64,000 bases of DNA from an uncultured Lachnospiraceae bacterium (GTDB taxonomy: Bacteria; Bacillota; Clostridia; Lachnospirales; Lachnospiraceae): the NCBI GenBank assembly GCA_947625205.1, contig CANQNN010000007.1, positions 1 through 64,000 of the forward strand, given 5' to 3'. The notes beneath the pieces are model-generated. The model made no database searches and was not told the DNA's origin. It saw only the letters and a list, made by a program, of their open reading frames with translations. The stretch's first letter is position 1. Every line of letters begins with the position of its first letter. Below, in pieces: positions 61,482 through 64,000 of the stretch. The translations under genes were made by a program, and so were the position numbers.

Positions 61482-62948
61482 CTAAACGGTCATTCCCGCA
61501 GCAACGGTATAGAAGAAATCCGTCAGCGGCCGGGAGTAAACGCCAAACAATATAATAAAGAAAGTAAATACAAACAGCGGTACAAGCATTTTCCAGTTGG
61601 GGTCCTTCACGCCGTCCAGCGTGCCATAATCAAAATCCTTGCCGGGGAAGAAAGCCCGCACAACGATCGTCAGCATATAGATGGCCGTCAGCAGCGCGGA
61701 GATCAGCAGACACGCGATACCGAAGTATGCGACCGGGTTTTGGCTGTCTACGGCCGCCGCGGCAAGATTCCATTTGCTGATGAATCCTGCCAGACCGGGT
61801 ACGCCCATCAGCGCAAAGGCAGATACGGTGAAGATGCCGAATACGCATGGCATCCGATAGCCCATCCCGTCCAGCTCATGCACATAATTCCGGTCCGTCT
61901 GGTGAATAATGGCGCCTGCGCAGAAGAAAGAGGAGATCTTCATCACCGCATGAAAGATCAGATGCGACAATGCGCCCACCAGCCCGAGAGGCGTCATGAT
62001 GGTAACGCCGAACAGGATATAGGACAGGTTGCTTAACGTGGAGTAAGCCAGCCTCCTTTTCAAGTGCGTTTCTTTGACCGCGCGGCTGCATCCGTACACG
62101 ATCGTAAACATTACGATGAGCATTACGACATTCTGCGCCCAGGTCCCTTTAAGAAATTCCGTGCCGAAGCTGTAATAGGTCAGCCGTATAATGGCGAATG
62201 CGCCGGATTTTACAACGGCGACAGCGTGTAGAAGCGCCGTGACGGGCGTGGGCGCCACACTTGCCTGCGGGAGCCATGAATTGAACGGGCACACCGCGGC
62301 TTTGACGCCGAATCCCATGAAAGCAAGCACATAGATGAGCAACAGTATATTGGTTCTGTCACCGATCCTGCCGTAATCCAGAACGCCGCCATAGATAAAG
62401 TCGGTGGTCGATCCGTACACAATGATCATGATCAGACCGATGAAAGCGAATGCTGCGCCGCCAAGGGAATAGTACAGGTACTTGCGGCTGGCGAGGATCG
62501 CTTCTCTTGTCAGCGTGTGCATGACCAGAGGGACCGTAACAAGCGTCAGCAGCTCATAGAAGAAATACATGGTCAGCAGATTGGCGGCAAGCGCAATACC
62601 CAGAGTGACACCATAGGTCACGGTGTAGAACAGGAAAAAAATAGGCTCGCGTTCTTCCTTTGTCATATATTCAAATGCATACAGGGTTGCGAAAGGCCAC
62701 AGCGCCGACACCAGCCCGGCAAAAACCATGCCCAGTCCGTCCACCTTGAAGGCGATAGACAAATCGCCTGTAAAGTGTGCCAGTAAAAATGTGCTGTCAG
62801 AGTGGTGCAGCAGCAGATACCATACTAGAATGCTGTTTAGGATAACGGCGCATTCCAGAAAGATCTGCCGGTGGCTTTTCTTACGAAAAGGAAGCACCGC
62901 GGCAAGTATTCCCGCTATAATAGGAATTAAAATAACTGAGATGATCAT
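61482..62948 (-). CDS. Antiporter-type membrane subunit (NuoM/MrpD-like)
   Basis: 488 residues, about 14 membrane segments, 40 bases upstream of the gene at 59232 in transcription order. Core motifs: FYELLTLVTVPLV with the TM5 Glu, GFGVKAAVCPFNSWLPQASV with the TM7 Lys, and TALLHAVAVVKSG. Homologous to the subunits on either side. A second subunit in a row of three points to a Mrp- or MBH-like complex with more than one pumping channel. Confidence 0.87.
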   Translation of the reverse strand: MIISVILIPIIAGILAAVLPFRKKSHRQIFLECAVILNSILVWYLLLHHSDSTFLLAHFTGDLSIAFKVDGLGMVFAGLVSALWPFATLYAFEYMTKEEREPIFFLFYTVTYGVTLGIALAANLLTMYFFYELLTLVTVPLVMHTLTREAILASRKYLYYSLGGAAFAFIGLIMIIVYGSTTDFIYGGVLDYGRIGDRTNILLLIYVLAFMGFGVKAAVCPFNSWLPQASVAPTPVTALLHAVAVVKSGAFAIIRLTYYSFGTEFLKGTWAQNVVMLIVMFTIVYGCSRAVKETHLKRRLAYSTLSNLSYILFGVTIMTPLGLVGALSHLIFHAVMKISSFFCAGAIIHQTDRNYVHELDGMGYRMPCVFGIFTVSAFALMGVPGLAGFISKWNLAAAAVDSQNPVAYFGIACLLISALLTAIYMLTIVVRAFFPGKDFDYGTLDGVKDPNWKMLVPLFVFTFFIILFGVYSRPLTDFFYTVAAGMTV

Positions 62949-63013
62949 ATCTTTTCCCTCGTTTCAAGGCTGTAGGAACCGATGCACGGGGCGCGGTTCC
63001 CGCAGCCCGCGTG

Positions 63014-64000
63014 TTATGAAAACATTGTATATACCGCGTCTGTCACCCAGTTGATGACCGGGGTGGGAATCAATCCCATTAAAACCGATAATATCGTCAT
63101 AATAAGGATAGGCAGCGTCATGTAAAAAGAAGGTTCCTTCCTGGTAAGCTTCTCATAGTCATAATCCGCACCGGGCAGAAAACCGTTTATCGTAAGCGGC
63201 AGCAGATATCCAGCAGTCAGCAACGCGCTGACAAGCAGTATGACAGGACCGAGCCAGCGGAATATGGGCAGCATATTCGACAGGCTTCCAACTGCCAGAT
63301 ACCATTTGCTGATAAATCCGCCCGTGGGAGGAATGCCGATCAGCCCCAGGGACGCGATCGTGTAGCACCATATGGTAAGAGGCATCTCTTTGCCGATCCC
63401 GCGAAGTTCATCGACCCTGGTCCTGCCGGTGGTATAGATGATCGCCCCGGCGCACAGGAACAGGACCGCCTTGATCAGACCGTGGGCAATCACATGGAGA
63501 AGCGAACCGGTCACGGATTCTGTGCACATGGTCGCTAATCCAAACAAAATATAGGAGATCTGGCTGATCGTGGAGTAAGCCAGCCTTTTCTTTAAAACCG
63601 GCTCTCTGTAGGCAAGCAGAGAACCCATGAAGATCGTAATAAGTGTCAGCACAAGCCATGCGGTCTGTACCCATGTGCCCCTCAGAAAATCAGCGCCGAA
63701 AATATAGAAGACAATGCGGATCAGCGCCAGAACTCCCGCTTTAACGATCACCGCAGACAGAACTGCCGATGCGGGCGCCGGTGCTGCCGGGTGCGCTGCG
63801 GTAAGCCATGCGTGCATGGGAAACATACCCGCCTTCACACCAAAACCGATGATCATGACAAGCGCCACAATGAGCAGAAGTCCCGTGTGGGAAGCTGCGC
63901 TGCCGTTTAAAACGCCCCCGGCGGTAAAATCCGTGGTGTCGCTGTTCTGACAGATAAAGTAGATGCCGAACAGCGCCATGTATGCACCGCAAAGAGAATA
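63014..64000 (-). CDS. Antiporter-type membrane subunit, N-terminus beyond window
   Basis: Only about 328 C-terminal residues are inside the window, and the frame stays open to position 64000, so the apparent ATG at 63979 is not the start. Core motif GFGVKAGMFPMHAWLTAAHP has the TM7 Lys, SAVLSAVIVKAG the following helix. It is the third antiporter-type subunit in a row, upstream of the other two in transcription. The rest of the operon lies outside the window. Confidence 0.85.
   Translation of the reverse strand, partial: YSLCGAYMALFGIYFICQNSDTTDFTAGGVLNGSAASHTGLLLIVALVMIIGFGVKAGMFPMHAWLTAAHPAAPAPASAVLSAVIVKAGVLALIRIVFYIFGADFLRGTWVQTAWLVLTLITIFMGSLLAYREPVLKKRLAYSTISQISYILFGLATMCTESVTGSLLHVIAHGLIKAVLFLCAGAIIYTTGRTRVDELRGIGKEMPLTIWCYTIASLGLIGIPPTGGFISKWYLAVGSLSNMLPIFRWLGPVILLVSALLTAGYLLPLTINGFLPGADYDYEKLTRKEPSFYMTLPILIMTILSVLMGLIPTPVINWVTDAVYTMFS

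Noticed and set aside
1-64000. CRISPR arrays, tRNA or rRNA genes, and riboswitches
   Set aside because: I looked for regular repeat-spacer patterns, tRNA-like cloverleaf ends and familiar riboswitch cores and saw none that I could support.

Overview
The window looks like a chromosome segment of a flagellated, anaerobic Firmicute, most likely a Lachnospiraceae-type clostridium. The reasons are strong GGAGG ribosome sites, frequent GTG/TTG starts, a ferredoxin-type aldo/keto reductase, a class M sirtuin/macrodomain pair, a Mrp/hydrogenase-4-like antiporter operon, a methyl-accepting chemotaxis protein and clostridial conjugative-element debris. No genus can be named from the sequence alone.

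Layout. (1) 1-4033: decayed conjugative or mobilizable element. It holds a relaxase fragment joined to a helicase tail, a small conserved ORF, a chimera of a sigma-like gene and a MazF toxin tail, and an apparently intact large serine recombinase. (2) 4134-8810: accessory debris. It holds a SymE-like toxin gene, small hypotheticals, and a row of truncated genes (NACHT NTPase, possible Kiwa-like pieces, an AlbA_2/RecG-like ATPase tail) that reads as a dead defence island. (3) 8900-25367: ordinary chromosome. It holds macrodomain + SirTM sirtuin, a hybrid histidine kinase with a co-translated solute-binding lipoprotein and a two-subunit CHR transporter, S66 peptidase, beta-carbonic anhydrase, cyclase-family hydrolase, aldo/keto reductase, an orphan carB on the minus strand, an MCP and a ferritin-like protein. 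(4) 25578-58005: about 32 kb of same-strand genes for a phosphorylated or phosphonylated glycan, much of it visibly AT-rich (about 30-48 kb). (5) 58236-59219: an Rpn/PD-(D/E)XK transposase-like gene. (6) 59232-64000 on the minus strand: three tandem proton-pumping antiporter-type subunits, the last cut by the window edge.

The glycan cluster is the main point of interest. It combines glycosyltransferases (GT2, GT4, DUF616/MUCI70-like, GINT1-like propeller), CDP-glycerol-type phosphotransferases, LicD, two GDPD-type phosphodiesterases, two soluble alkaline-phosphatase-superfamily proteins, three cytidylyltransferase domains, and a phosphonate branch (PEP mutase fused to two nucleotidylyltransferase domains, phosphonopyruvate decarboxylase, and an alcohol dehydrogenase broken by one amber codon). 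A Rossmann-like G-x-G...DN module recurs in about ten of these proteins, fused to different catalytic domains. Three genes carry a G9 homopolymer tract inside the coding frame. One of them (GDPD) is out of frame now and would be restored by G8. These are the only G runs of that length I saw in the window, which suggests phase-variable expression.

Except for one small protein with a hydrophobic N-terminus, no cluster product has an obvious membrane segment, and I see no flippase, polymerase or priming transferase. A sigma-D-like GCCGATAT motif lies upstream and an MCP is close by. My inference is that the cluster may modify a cytoplasmically glycosylated protein such as flagellin. This is not shown by the sequence.
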